64,000 nucleotides of DNA from Thermoplasmatales archaeon (lineage in GTDB: Archaea > Thermoplasmatota > Thermoplasmata > Methanomassiliicoccales > Methanomethylophilaceae): positions 62,001 to 126,000 of the forward strand of contig JAAYNL010000003.1 in the NCBI GenBank assembly GCA_012520845.1, in the 5' to 3' direction. The notes beneath the pieces are model-generated. The model was not told the DNA's origin. It saw nothing but the letters and a program-made list of their open reading frames with translations, and did no database searches. Positions 51,240 to 60,591 of this stretch are shown piece by piece. A program made the translations under genes and the position numbers. The stretch's first letter is position 1, and every line of letters starts with the position of its first letter.

Positions 51240-52252
51240 AGTGCGGGAAGGAGGGCAACGCGTCCTACGGCGGCCTGTGCCTCGGCTGCTTCCTGAAGGG
51301 CAGGGAACTGATCCGGCTCCCGCACCACGTCGACCTGCAGACGTGCACCGGGTGCGGCGAATACCTGCTGGGCAACGACTGGGTCAGGATGCGCCGCGCG
51401 GAGGCCTGCGACGAGGCCGCCCTGGCGGCGCTGGAGATAATCCCGGAGGCCACCCTGGTTTCCGTGGGCATAAAATCGACGCAACGGGACGAAAGGTCCT
51501 ACGAGACGGCCATCCAGGCCGACCTGGACATCGACGGCTCCGCCGTTGCCGCGGAAACCTCCACCAACGTGAGGGTCAAGCACACGGTGTGCAAGCGCTG
51601 CTCCAGGAAGCTCGGGAATTTCTACGTCTCCACGGTTCAGGTCAGGTCCTCCGGCCGGGACATGGACAGGGCGACGATGGACGAGGTCGCCGCCCGGGTC
51701 AACGCGTACGTGGAGGGCCAGTCCAGGAACAACAGGCAGCTCTTCGTCAGCAAGCAGGAGGAGGTGGCCGGCGGCCTGGACTTCAAGCTGTCGTCGAACT
51801 CCCTCGGCAAATCCGTCGCCAGGATCCTTTCGGAGGAATACGGCGCGGAGACCAAGGAATCCTCCTCCCTCGTCGGGGTGCACGACGACGGCGCGGACAT
51901 GTACAGGGTGACCTTCCTGGTCCGCCTCCCGGGCTACGCCGTGGGCGACGTCGCCGTAAGGGACGGCGTGCCGTACAAAATCTCGGCGGTCACGAAATCC
52001 GGCGGCAGGATCCTCAGCCTGACGGACTTCAGGGAGGAGCCGGTCAGGAAATCCGACCTGCAGAACCTCAGGATAGAATTCGCACACGGGACCTACGAGG
52101 AGGCCACGGTCGTCACCAGGTCCGAGGGCGAGATGCAGGTGCTCCACCCAAGGACCTACGCCACCGTGGACGTGGCCGTCCCGGAGGGATACGAGGCCGG
52201 CGACGCGGTATCCGTCGTCGAATGGGAGGACCACCTTTACGTGGTCCCCTGA
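51227..52252 (+). CDS. nmd3: Ribosome export/60S biogenesis protein NMD3
   Basis: Archaeal homologue of the eukaryotic 60S export adaptor. The 341-residue protein has N-terminal zinc pairs (CVECGKEG, CLGC, CTGCGEYL) and a further CKRCSRKLG near residue 125. Mixed alpha/beta domains end in an OB/SH3-like C-terminus (EATVVTRSEGEMQVLHPRTY). It starts at GTG 51227 inside the DUF424 gene. The cluster MCM-DUF424-NMD3 couples replication and ribosome assembly genes. Confidence 0.94.
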   Translation: MFCVECGKEGNASYGGLCLGCFLKGRELIRLPHHVDLQTCTGCGEYLLGNDWVRMRRAEACDEAALAALEIIPEATLVSVGIKSTQRDERSYETAIQADLDIDGSAVAAETSTNVRVKHTVCKRCSRKLGNFYVSTVQVRSSGRDMDRATMDEVAARVNAYVEGQSRNNRQLFVSKQEEVAGGLDFKLSSNSLGKSVARILSEEYGAETKESSSLVGVHDDGADMYRVTFLVRLPGYAVGDVAVRDGVPYKISAVTKSGGRILSLTDFREEPVRKSDLQNLRIEFAHGTYEEATVVTRSEGEMQVLHPRTYATVDVAVPEGYEAGDAVSVVEWEDHLYVVP

Positions 52253-52298
52253 CCCGCGCACCGTTGCGTTTTTCATTGGCGTGCGCCATGCGGCCCTT

Positions 52299-53171
52299 AT
52301 GAGGATAGCCGTCCCGGAACCGATTGAACAGGTCGTCGCCAACCTCCTGAGGCTGGCCAACACCAAGCTGCCGATGGACGTGGGCTGGGCCCTCGAGGCC
52401 GCCGCGGGATGGGAAAGGAACCCGGTGGCGACCACCCAGCTCGGGTGCATAATGGACAACGTGAAGAAGGCCGAGTTCATGGGAAGGCCGATGTGCCAGG
52501 ACACCGGGACGCCCGTGTTCTTCGTGTCCGGCAGGTTCGACCACACCATAGCCGAATCGATTAGGAAGGGCGTCGCCATCGCGACGTCTTCCATCCCCCT
52601 GAGGCCGAACGCCGTCGACCCCCTGACCAGGGAAAACACCGGGGACAACGTGGGCGTCGGCTTCCCGTCGATACACTACGAGCCTTCGGACGGCGACCTC
52701 AGGATCGATTTGCTGGTGAAGGGCGCCGGGTCCGAGAACATGACCAGGCTGGCGATGCTGAACCCCTCCGGCGGGCGCAAGGCCGTGGAGGACTTCGTGT
52801 ACGGGGCTGTCGTCTCCGCCAGGGGGAACCCCTGCCCGCCGACCGTCGTCGGCGTGGGCATCGGCGGCACGGCGGACGATTGCGTCCGCATGTCGAAGGA
52901 GGCGCTGGCGGTCCCGCTGGACGCGGACAACCCGGACGGGGAGTTGGCGGGGATGGAGGAATCCCTGTTCGTCAGGCTGAACTCCTCCGGCCTGGGGCCG
53001 ATGGGCCTCGGAGGCGATACGACGGTCCTCGGCGTCAGGATCAAGAAGGCCCACTGCCACACCGCGAGCCTGCCCGTGGCCGTCAGCCTCGGCTGCTGGG
53101 CGACGCGGCGGGCATCCGCCACGATCGACGGGGACGGCGTGGCCACCTACGGGCAGGGGGGATCGTTCTGA
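52299..53171 (+). CDS. fumA: Class I fumarate hydratase alpha subunit
   Basis: Catalytic iron-sulfur subunit that interconverts fumarate and malate. The 290-residue protein has the family's KAEFMGRPMCQDTGTPVFFV near residue 65, and VGVGIGGTADDCVRMSKEAL. CHTASLPVAVSLGCWATRR supplies further cluster cysteines. ATG 52299 is about 26 bases from a TATA-like GTTTTTCAT; GTG 52281 would add six residues. The beta-subunit ATG follows two bases after the stop. Two-subunit class I fumarases are usual in archaea. Confidence 0.94.
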   Translation: MRIAVPEPIEQVVANLLRLANTKLPMDVGWALEAAAGWERNPVATTQLGCIMDNVKKAEFMGRPMCQDTGTPVFFVSGRFDHTIAESIRKGVAIATSSIPLRPNAVDPLTRENTGDNVGVGFPSIHYEPSDGDLRIDLLVKGAGSENMTRLAMLNPSGGRKAVEDFVYGAVVSARGNPCPPTVVGVGIGGTADDCVRMSKEALAVPLDADNPDGELAGMEESLFVRLNSSGLGPMGLGGDTTVLGVRIKKAHCHTASLPVAVSLGCWATRRASATIDGDGVATYGQGGSF

Positions 53172-53173
53172 GG

Positions 53174-53725
53174 ATGCTGGAACTGCCCCTGTCCGAGGCG
53201 GATGCCCGTTCCTTGCGGGTCGGCGAGACCGTCTACCTTTCCGGCGAGATAATCACCGCCAGGGACAGGGCCCACGCCAGGATCCTGGAGAGGGTTGCCC
53301 TGGGCGAGCGCCTTCCAGACCATTTTTACGGCGCGGCGGTTTTCCATTGCGGGCCCATCGTCGCCGGCAGCGACGGCAACTGGCTCGTGATGGCCGCCGG
53401 GCCCACCACCAGCTCGAGGATGGACGCGGTGCAGGCTCCCGTGATCGAGGCGCTGGGCCTCAGGGCGGTGATAGGCAAGGGCGGCATGTCCGCCGACGTC
53501 GGGAAGACGATGGAATCCGTCGGCTGCGTCTACCTCGCGGCCACCGGCGGCGCCGCGGTCACCTTGGCCGAGAGCGTGAATCACGTCATAGGCGTGGACT
53601 GGGCGGACCTGGGCATGGCGGAGGCCGTATGGCGCTTCAGGGTATCCAGGTTCGGGCCGTTGATCGTGGCCATGGACGCCCACGGCAACAGCCTGTACGC
53701 GGACGTGGAAAGGGGACTCAAATGA
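53174..53725 (+). CDS. fumB: Class I fumarate hydratase beta subunit
   Basis: The substrate-binding partner of the alpha subunit, 183 residues. Typical segments are GETVYLSGEIITARDRAHAR, FHCGPIV, AAGPTTSSRMD and IGKGGMSADVG. The alpha-beta order with a two-base spacer forms one operon. It feeds the partial (reductive or oxidative) TCA cycle. The stop is followed by the convergent exported protein gene. Confidence 0.94.
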   Translation: MLELPLSEADARSLRVGETVYLSGEIITARDRAHARILERVALGERLPDHFYGAAVFHCGPIVAGSDGNWLVMAAGPTTSSRMDAVQAPVIEALGLRAVIGKGGMSADVGKTMESVGCVYLAATGGAAVTLAESVNHVIGVDWADLGMAEAVWRFRVSRFGPLIVAMDAHGNSLYADVERGLK

Positions 53726-53726
53726 G

Positions 53727-54686
53727 TCATCCCTGGTCGTCGTAAAGGATGGACCTCTCGGGGTTCTTCTTCAGGTAAACCCTGTAGATTATGGAAGCGA
53801 CGATCAACAGCACGCCGGTTGCCGCCGCGATGTACATCAGGGTCCTGGGTATGTCGGTACCCTTGTCAGCTTCCATGTTTTCGATGTCCTTCGTGGCGTC
53901 GCTTTCGCGCCATAGATCCATCTCGATCTCCTGGGGTTTGTATCCATCGGCGGAGACCTTCAGATGATACAGCCCGGGTTTGAAGTACAGCGTGTATTTG
54001 CCGAACTTGTCCGTGTAGTCCTCCGCGATGGTGATCGGGACCCCGTCCCTCACCCGGACGAGCTCGACCTTGGCGCCTATTATCTTGAAATCCCCGGAGG
54101 ATACGGACCCGGACAGCCTGTATTCGTCGGCGATGGCCATGGAGAACGCCCCCATGGACGACGTCCCCGACAGCAGGTGGAACTCCTTCCCGTCCACGGT
54201 CTCGGTGTTGCCCGCCTCCAACACCTTCTTCATGTCGAATTTGTACCATATGTCGCCGCCCGTCCCCAACGTGTATTCCCTGGGGTCTGTGAAAATCTGG
54301 CCGGTCGGCAGGTTGTTGAGTTTGTATTCCGCGGCCTTGATTCTGAAGAAGAAAGCGTTGTCGGGATTCACCTCGCGCTCTATCTCGAACTGGAACCTGC
54401 CGCCGTTGATTCCCTTGGCGACGTGTTCCGTTTTGTTGCCTTCTTCGTAGGTGTACCTGTATTTTATCTTCCCGGCGGAACCCAGGGGTTCCGGGGGTTC
54501 GGAGATGTCGACGACCTCGGCGATTATGACGTCCGCCTTGGAATCGTCGTAAGGCTCGCCGCCGAATTCCACGTATCCCGAGATGCGGAGCGGGGACGCA
54601 GCGTCCGACGAATCGGAACCCGCCAAGACGGCGGACAATGCCAACAGGCCGACGGCGAAAACCGCCAAGGCCCACGCCCTTCCCAT
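53727..54686 (-). CDS. Exported, C-terminally anchored protein with a carboxypeptidase-regulatory-like domain
   Basis: A 319-residue protein. It has a signal peptide (MGRAWALAVFAVGLLALSAV, cleavage likely after the following Ala-Gly-Ser) and a large extracellular beta-rich region. A C-terminal TM (about 278-298) and a basic tail (YRVYLKKNPE) follow. The segment before the TM (SGSVSSGDFKIIGAKVELVR to FKPGLYHLKVSADGYKPQEI) matches the transthyretin-like carboxypeptidase regulatory fold. The N-terminal half has similar strands (RISGYVEFGGEPYDDSKADV), so the fold may be duplicated. A TATA-like TGTTAAATC 27 bases ahead implies a leaderless message. Likely cell-surface role. Confidence 0.78.
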   Translation of the reverse strand: MGRAWALAVFAVGLLALSAVLAGSDSSDAASPLRISGYVEFGGEPYDDSKADVIIAEVVDISEPPEPLGSAGKIKYRYTYEEGNKTEHVAKGINGGRFQFEIEREVNPDNAFFFRIKAAEYKLNNLPTGQIFTDPREYTLGTGGDIWYKFDMKKVLEAGNTETVDGKEFHLLSGTSSMGAFSMAIADEYRLSGSVSSGDFKIIGAKVELVRVRDGVPITIAEDYTDKFGKYTLYFKPGLYHLKVSADGYKPQEIEMDLWRESDATKDIENMEADKGTDIPRTLMYIAAATGVLLIVASIIYRVYLKKNPERSILYDDQG

Positions 54687-54813
54687 GCCCGCGCAATCTC
54701 CCGACACGGATTTAACACTATTCTATCCCGGGCCGGGGGCGGGACGTCACGTTTTGCGTGGTCTCCACCCAAAATTAATTAAGCGCATAGCGCTAGACCC
54801 CGCCGATAGGGAA

Positions 54814-57800
54814 ATGAGGAGGGCGGACAGGGAATACAGCATGGACGAGGTCATGGGCCTCATGGAGCCGTTGGTCTCCAGGTGGTTTTCCGGCAGGTTC
54901 AGTTCGCTGACGGAGCCCCAGTCCAAGGCGATCCCGCTGATCCACGGGAGGGAAAACGTGCTCGTTTCCTCGCCCACCGGTTCCGGAAAGACCCTCACGG
55001 CGTTCACCAGCATCATCAACGAACTCGTCAAGTACTCCTCGGAGGGGGGCCTCGAGGAAAAGGTCTACTGCGTATACGTCTCGCCGCTCAAGGCGCTGGC
55101 CAACGACGTCAACAGGAACCTCAACGAGCCGTTGACGGAGATGGAGGCCCTGGCCGGGGAACTCGGGATGCCGTCCCCGGGGATCAGGGTCGGCGTCAGG
55201 TCCGGGGACACGTCCCAGTACGAAAGGCAGAAGATGCTCAGGAAACCGCCCCACATCCTGATCACGACCCCGGAGTCCCTCGCCCTCATGCTGGAGGCGC
55301 CGAAGTTCAAGGAAAGGCTCTCCGGCGTGGAGTGGCTCATCCTCGACGAGATACACGACATATGCGATTCCAAAAGGGGGGCCTTCCTCTCGCTGGCCGT
55401 GGAAAGGCTGCAGAAACATTGCGGCAGGCCGTTCGCCCGCATAGGGCTGTCCGCGACCCTTGCCCCGATGGAGGCCATCGCCGGGTTCCTCGTCGGTTAC
55501 GAGGACGGGAGGATGCGTGACGTGGTCTTCGTGGAATCCGACACCAAGAAGGACCTCGATCTGGAGGTAATCTGCCCCACGGACGACATGACCGCGCTGT
55601 CGTCGGACATCGTCAACTCGATGATGTACGACAGGCTCAAGGAACTGGTGGACGAACACGTCACCACGCTGGTGTTCACCAACACCCGCTCCGGGGCGGA
55701 GAGCGTCGTCTACAAACTGAAGGAAAGGGGCATGGAGAGCATCGAGGTGCACCACAGCTCCCTGGGGAAGGAGACCAGGCTCGACGTGGAGGAGAGGCTG
55801 AAGGCCGGCGAGCTGAAGTGCGTCGTTTCCTCCACGTCCCTCGAGTTGGGCATCGACATAGGCTCCGTCGACCTGGTGTGCCAGATCGGTTCCCCGAAGT
55901 CGGTGGCCAAGGGGCTGCAGAGGGTCGGCCGAAGCGGCCACGGCGTCGGACAGACGGCCAAGGGCCGTTTGCTGGTCTTCGACCCCGACGATTTGGTGGA
56001 GTGCGCCGTCATGTGCAGGGCGGCCCACAGGGGCGACATCGACCGCGTGGCGATCCCGGAGAACTGCCTGGACGTGCTGGCCCAGGCGCTGGTGGGCATG
56101 AGCCTCGGCGAGCGCTGGGACGTGGACGACGCCTTCGGGGTCGTCAGGTCCGCCTACTGCTACAGGAACCTTCCCCGGGAGAAGTTCGTCAACGTCCTCA
56201 GGTATCTCGGCAGCAAGGACGAGTTCGAGGGCGTCTATTCCAAGATTTGGTACGACGAGGACGAGAACACCTTCGGGCGGAAGCGTGGCTCCAGGATGAT
56301 TTACTTCATGAACCTGGGCACGATCCCCGAGGAGGCCAACTACAGGGTCATCACCGCCCAGGGCTCCATGGCCGGGGAGCTTTCGGAGAAGTTCGTGGAG
56401 AGGCTGGCCCCGGGCGACATCTTCGTCCTCGGCGGCAGGTCGCTGGAGTTCGTCCGCTCGAAGGGCATGACCGCGTACGTCAAGGAGGCGTCCGGCAGGA
56501 AGCCCACCGTCCCGTCGTGGGTCGGCGAGATGCTACCGAGGAGCTTCGACCTGTCCATGGACGTGGCCAGGTTCCGGCGCGAGATGGCCGGCCTGCTGGA
56601 GGGGGAGGACGACGAGATCATGGGGTTCCTGTCCGAGGATTTCGGCATAGACCGAGGGTCTGCCAGGACCATACTGTCCTATTTCAGGGAGCAGAAGGCC
56701 GTCACCGGTTTCATCCCGGACGACGAGGAACTGTCTATAGAGGAGTACATAGACCCGTCCGGGAACCAGAGGCTCGTCTTCCACTTTCCCTTTGGCAGGA
56801 GGGTCAACGACGCCCTTTCCAGGGCGTACGCCTACAGGATCACCAACGCCGTCGGGGCGAACGTTTCCGTCACCGTTTCCGACGACAACTTCATGATCGG
56901 GACCCCGAGGAAGATCGACCCGGCCAAGGTCCCCGGCATGCTCAGGGAGGCGGACCTGGAGACGATCCTCAGGAAGGCGGTACGCCATTCGGAAATCTTC
57001 AAGCAGCGTTTCAGGCACACCGCCTCCCGCAGCTTCATGATACTGAGGAACTACAAGGGCAGGTCCGTTTCCGTCGCCAGGCAGCAGACCCGCTCCTCGT
57101 TCCTGCTGGAGGCCATGGGCGATATGGAGAACATGCCCATCATCGAGGAGACCTACAGGGAGATCCTGGAGGACGACATGGACATACGGAACGCCTCCGG
57201 GGTCCTCTCCGCCATAGAGAACGGCGGCATGGCGGTCAGGATAGTCCCGTACGACGGCACCCCCTCCCCCTTCGCCCACTCCGCCATACTGTCCGGGTTC
57301 TCCGACATCGTCCTCATGGAGGACAGGTCCGCCCTGCTCCGGGAACTCCACCGCAAGGTGCTTTCCAGGGCGATGGGCGACGAGATAAGGGAGTTCGAGT
57401 TCGACGAGGACGCCGTCGTCCCGTATTTCAGGGAGAAGATCGGCAGGGCGGTTTCCAAGGAGGACGTGGTGCCGCTGCTGCGCAGGACGGGGCCGCTGCA
57501 GGTGTTCAGGGAGCGGGGCAGGAACGTCTACCCGTACTGCGACGCGGACAAGAAGACCGTCGACGGGTGGCTGTCCGAACTCTTCGCCGAGGGGGAGATA
57601 TGCACCGTGTTCCTGGGCGACCCCCACGCCGTCCCGGCGGACGAGGCGCCGTACTACGCCGCGGCCGCCCGCAAGGAGAGGGAAGTCACCGATGCCGACC
57701 GGAAGGTGCTCGCCGCCGTCGGGGAAGGCACGATGAAGGCCATCGCCAAGGCGGCCGGCGTCACTGAGGACGAGGCGTTCAGGTCCCTCAGGAAACTCGA

Positions 57801-60168
57801 ATCTATGCACGAGGTCAACAGAGTGGGTTACGAAAACAACGCCTGGGTCTTCGCCAGGTTCGCCGGGGACCTGCCGGACAGGGGGGAGTCCATAGACAGG
57901 GTGGTGTCCACGTACCTGGGATGCTACGCCCCCGCCACCGTGCACGAGGTCGCGTACGCGCTGTCGCTGACCGAGGACGAGACGCGACTCTCCCTGGAGG
58001 CCATGACGGCCGCTGGCGGCGTGGCCAAGGGCAGGTTCCTGGTGTCGGAGTCTGACCAATACATGAACGCCATGGACCGCATGAGGCTCAGGTCCGGGGC
58101 CGACAACGTCTACGATTTCGAGACGGTGGATTCGTACAGGGGTTCGAAGTTCAGGGAGTTCGGTTCCATCAGGGAATATTTCGAGGTTTTTTCCACCGCC
58201 GGCAGCGTCCTCGACGTGTACAACCGTGTCAGGGACTTCGACCTGAACGAGTGGAAGGCCATGAGGGAAAGCGGAGAGCTCGTGTTGGGCAGGTTCGTGC
58301 GCGGCAGGGTGCGGTACGCCTTGGCCGAGGACGCGGCGAGGTACGCCAAGCTCTGCGTCGAACCCATACTGCCTCAGGACGGGGGTCTGTTGGACGTCAT
58401 CAGGGGCATGCGGCGCGCGACCGCCAGGCAGATTGCCGCCGCCACGGGCATGGACCGGGACGAGCTGAGGGAATCCCTTTCCAGGCTGGACAGGGCCCTG
58501 CGCATCGTCAGGGCGTTCGACGAGAACGAGGACTGGGGTTCCGAAAACGTGTACGAGGCGTACGACAGGCCGGAGACGGGCGGGGACCCGTTGCCCGGGC
58601 TCGTGGCCAGGATGGTCAGGGCCCACGGGCCGATGCCGCCGATCGCCCTGCGTTACCTTTTGGGGATACCGTTGGACCTGGCGGAGGCCCTCGCCGCCGA
58701 GGCCGGGGCCGAGAGGATATACGTCGGGGCGGGCCAGGCCGCGATGCTGGTGATGGGGGACGAAATCCGGCATTTGGAGGAATCCAGGCCCCACGTGGAG
58801 ACGGTCAGGGTCCTTTCCCTGCACGACCCGGATATAGCGTCCAAATGGGCGGAGATCGCGGCGAGGTACGGCGACAGGTGGATCTATCCCTTGGCCAGGG
58901 GCGGTTCCGTCGTCGGCGCGTTGGAAATATGGGAAATGTCGGGATGCGTGGAGATACGCGGCATGGACATGGATTCCTCGGAGGTGCTCCCCGAGGTGCT
59001 GGCCGCCGTGGACGACATGATGTCCTTCTTCAGGATGAAGGGGACCGACGTCGTCCGCATCAGGGAAATCCTGTCCGTGGACGCCGCGGAGCTGGACGAC
59101 GCCGTCGCCGCGGAGCTGAAGGGCAGTGGCTACCATTTCGTCAACGGGTTCTACGCCAAGGGAAACTTCGTCCCGCATACTTTCGCGCCCCATCAGCTGG
59201 TGGCGATGGCGATGAGGAGGCAGCGGGCGGCGCAGGGCTACAGGTATCGCACCTTTTCCGAGGCGATACGGGACAGGGGTTACGTCAGGAACGACGCGGA
59301 GATGATGACCCGCATACAAAGGCAGGCGCCGATAAAGGCGGAGGCGGAGGCCGAGGATTGCCTGAGGGCTTCCCTGCTTCCCGGCTACGTCGGGTACGCC
59401 ACGAGGGAGTACGCCGCGCTCTGCAGGGACGTGAAATGGGAGCGTCCGAGCGCCGATGAGGGGACGGTGACGAAGGTGGTGGCGGACAGGCAGCCCGTCA
59501 GGAGAAAGGAAATCGTGGACGCGTCCCCCCTGTCCGAGGAGGCCACAGTGGATGCCCTGAACGCCCTTTTCAAACGTTCCGCCATCGCGCAGCTGCCCAG
59601 TGGGGAATACGTCATCAACGGGAGCCTGGGTCTTTCGCCCGACGAGGCGTTGCGCGAAGCAATCAGGAGGCATTTCGAGCAGTTCGGCGTTTTTTCCGCG
59701 GAGGATCTCGGCCGGTTTGTGGATTCCCGCATGGGCCCGGTCCGGGCGGTCCTCGCCGATCTCGAGGCCGAGGGTTTCCTGGTCAAGGGGTTCTTCGAGG
59801 AGGGCAGTCCCGTCCTCCGCTGGATGTTGGCCGAGGAGGAGGCGGGCAGGCAGGAACCCATCTCGGGAATAACGATCCTGAACAGTCAGGACAACCTGCA
59901 CGTCTACCTGAGGGAGGGCATCAGGAGGGAGACCGGCGGCAGCAGGAACGTCATCATGTCCGGGCCGTCCATAATCGGCTCCTTCGACGGCAAACTCACG
60001 GTTTCCGGGGCCAAGGTCGAGAACTTCGAGGGAAGCGCAAGGGCGGAAAGGGCTCTGAACGACGCCGTGGTGGCCCTCGGCCATTCGATACTCGGCCCCA
60101 GGGAGAAGGAGGACGAGGATTGGGACGTGTCCGAATTCTACCTCCGCATCAACCCGGGCGCGAAATAA
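54814..60168 (+). CDS. lhr: Very large Lhr-type superfamily 2 helicase
   Basis: A 1784-residue ATP-dependent helicase. The Lhr core occupies about the first 850 residues: Q-motif-like TEPQSKAIP, Walker A SSPTGSGKTL, DEIH box LILDEIHDI, motif III GLSATLAP, the RecA2 motifs with STSLELGIDIGSVD and QRVGRSGHGVG, then the winged helix and Lhr beta-sheet bundle. The remaining 900 residues hold repeated winged-helix-like segments (KAIAKAAGVTEDEAFRSLRK; RQIAAATGMDRDELRESLSR; KEIVDASPLSEEATVDAL), as in the C-terminal half of bacterial Lhr. Many archaeal Lhr-core proteins are only about 850-950 residues. ATG 54814 follows AAAATTAATTAA. Likely DNA repair. Confidence 0.93.
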   Translation: MRRADREYSMDEVMGLMEPLVSRWFSGRFSSLTEPQSKAIPLIHGRENVLVSSPTGSGKTLTAFTSIINELVKYSSEGGLEEKVYCVYVSPLKALANDVNRNLNEPLTEMEALAGELGMPSPGIRVGVRSGDTSQYERQKMLRKPPHILITTPESLALMLEAPKFKERLSGVEWLILDEIHDICDSKRGAFLSLAVERLQKHCGRPFARIGLSATLAPMEAIAGFLVGYEDGRMRDVVFVESDTKKDLDLEVICPTDDMTALSSDIVNSMMYDRLKELVDEHVTTLVFTNTRSGAESVVYKLKERGMESIEVHHSSLGKETRLDVEERLKAGELKCVVSSTSLELGIDIGSVDLVCQIGSPKSVAKGLQRVGRSGHGVGQTAKGRLLVFDPDDLVECAVMCRAAHRGDIDRVAIPENCLDVLAQALVGMSLGERWDVDDAFGVVRSAYCYRNLPREKFVNVLRYLGSKDEFEGVYSKIWYDEDENTFGRKRGSRMIYFMNLGTIPEEANYRVITAQGSMAGELSEKFVERLAPGDIFVLGGRSLEFVRSKGMTAYVKEASGRKPTVPSWVGEMLPRSFDLSMDVARFRREMAGLLEGEDDEIMGFLSEDFGIDRGSARTILSYFREQKAVTGFIPDDEELSIEEYIDPSGNQRLVFHFPFGRRVNDALSRAYAYRITNAVGANVSVTVSDDNFMIGTPRKIDPAKVPGMLREADLETILRKAVRHSEIFKQRFRHTASRSFMILRNYKGRSVSVARQQTRSSFLLEAMGDMENMPIIEETYREILEDDMDIRNASGVLSAIENGGMAVRIVPYDGTPSPFAHSAILSGFSDIVLMEDRSALLRELHRKVLSRAMGDEIREFEFDEDAVVPYFREKIGRAVSKEDVVPLLRRTGPLQVFRERGRNVYPYCDADKKTVDGWLSELFAEGEICTVFLGDPHAVPADEAPYYAAAARKEREVTDADRKVLAAVGEGTMKAIAKAAGVTEDEAFRSLRKLESMHEVNRVGYENNAWVFARFAGDLPDRGESIDRVVSTYLGCYAPATVHEVAYALSLTEDETRLSLEAMTAAGGVAKGRFLVSESDQYMNAMDRMRLRSGADNVYDFETVDSYRGSKFREFGSIREYFEVFSTAGSVLDVYNRVRDFDLNEWKAMRESGELVLGRFVRGRVRYALAEDAARYAKLCVEPILPQDGGLLDVIRGMRRATARQIAAATGMDRDELRESLSRLDRALRIVRAFDENEDWGSENVYEAYDRPETGGDPLPGLVARMVRAHGPMPPIALRYLLGIPLDLAEALAAEAGAERIYVGAGQAAMLVMGDEIRHLEESRPHVETVRVLSLHDPDIASKWAEIAARYGDRWIYPLARGGSVVGALEIWEMSGCVEIRGMDMDSSEVLPEVLAAVDDMMSFFRMKGTDVVRIREILSVDAAELDDAVAAELKGSGYHFVNGFYAKGNFVPHTFAPHQLVAMAMRRQRAAQGYRYRTFSEAIRDRGYVRNDAEMMTRIQRQAPIKAEAEAEDCLRASLLPGYVGYATREYAALCRDVKWERPSADEGTVTKVVADRQPVRRKEIVDASPLSEEATVDALNALFKRSAIAQLPSGEYVINGSLGLSPDEALREAIRRHFEQFGVFSAEDLGRFVDSRMGPVRAVLADLEAEGFLVKGFFEEGSPVLRWMLAEEEAGRQEPISGITILNSQDNLHVYLREGIRRETGGSRNVIMSGPSIIGSFDGKLTVSGAKVENFEGSARAERALNDAVVALGHSILGPREKEDEDWDVSEFYLRINPGAK

Positions 60169-60204
60169 AACGTATTATATCCGCCTCGGTCGATTGCATG
60201 GTCC

Positions 60205-60591
60205 GTGAGGATTCCCTGCGAGGTTGTGGTCAGGCAACTCCTGCCGTCCATCAGGAAGGAGATTGCGAAAGAGCTTGTGGAGACCCATTCCATGACCCAA
60301 GCGGAGGTCGCAAGGCTTTTCGGCGTGACCGACGCAGCCGTTTCCCAATACCTCAGGAAGAAGAGGGGAGGGAACAAGGCCATGGAATCCAGTCTTAAGT
60401 ACGGCGAGTTCATGGAATGCCTAAGGGCCTCGGCGAGGAGGATGGCCATGGGTGCCTCGGATTTCGCCAGCGAGATGTGCGGCATCTGCATGGCGTCCAA
60501 GAGGCTGGGCGTCCTGGCGGAGATTTACAGGGTGGAGACCGGGCGGGACCCCCCGGACTGCGCCTGCACCAAGGATACCGCCTTGGCGTGA
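60205..60591 (+). CDS. Cys-rich HTH regulator (COG2522-like)
   Basis: A 128-residue predicted transcription regulator. The XRE-type helix-turn-helix lies at about 28-52 (SMTQAEVARLFGVTDAAVSQ). A helical C-terminal half carries Cys at ECLRASA, MCGICMASKR and DCACTKD. The cysteines could bind iron-sulfur or zinc and sense redox state. GTG 60205 is 29 bases after a TATA-like TATTATAT (60172-60179), so the message is probably leaderless; ATG 60198 is out of frame. The 3' end overlaps the convergent ogg by 67 bases, unusually long for this window. Confidence 0.78.
   Translation: MRIPCEVVVRQLLPSIRKEIAKELVETHSMTQAEVARLFGVTDAAVSQYLRKKRGGNKAMESSLKYGEFMECLRASARRMAMGASDFASEMCGICMASKRLGVLAEIYRVETGRDPPDCACTKDTALA

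Noticed and set aside
56533-60084. A 1183-codon open frame on the minus strand inside the helicase gene
   Set aside because: It is antisense to lhr, rich in His/Pro/Gly/Arg as expected from the complement of GC-rich codons, and shows no motifs or start signals. The plus-strand frame has all helicase motifs.
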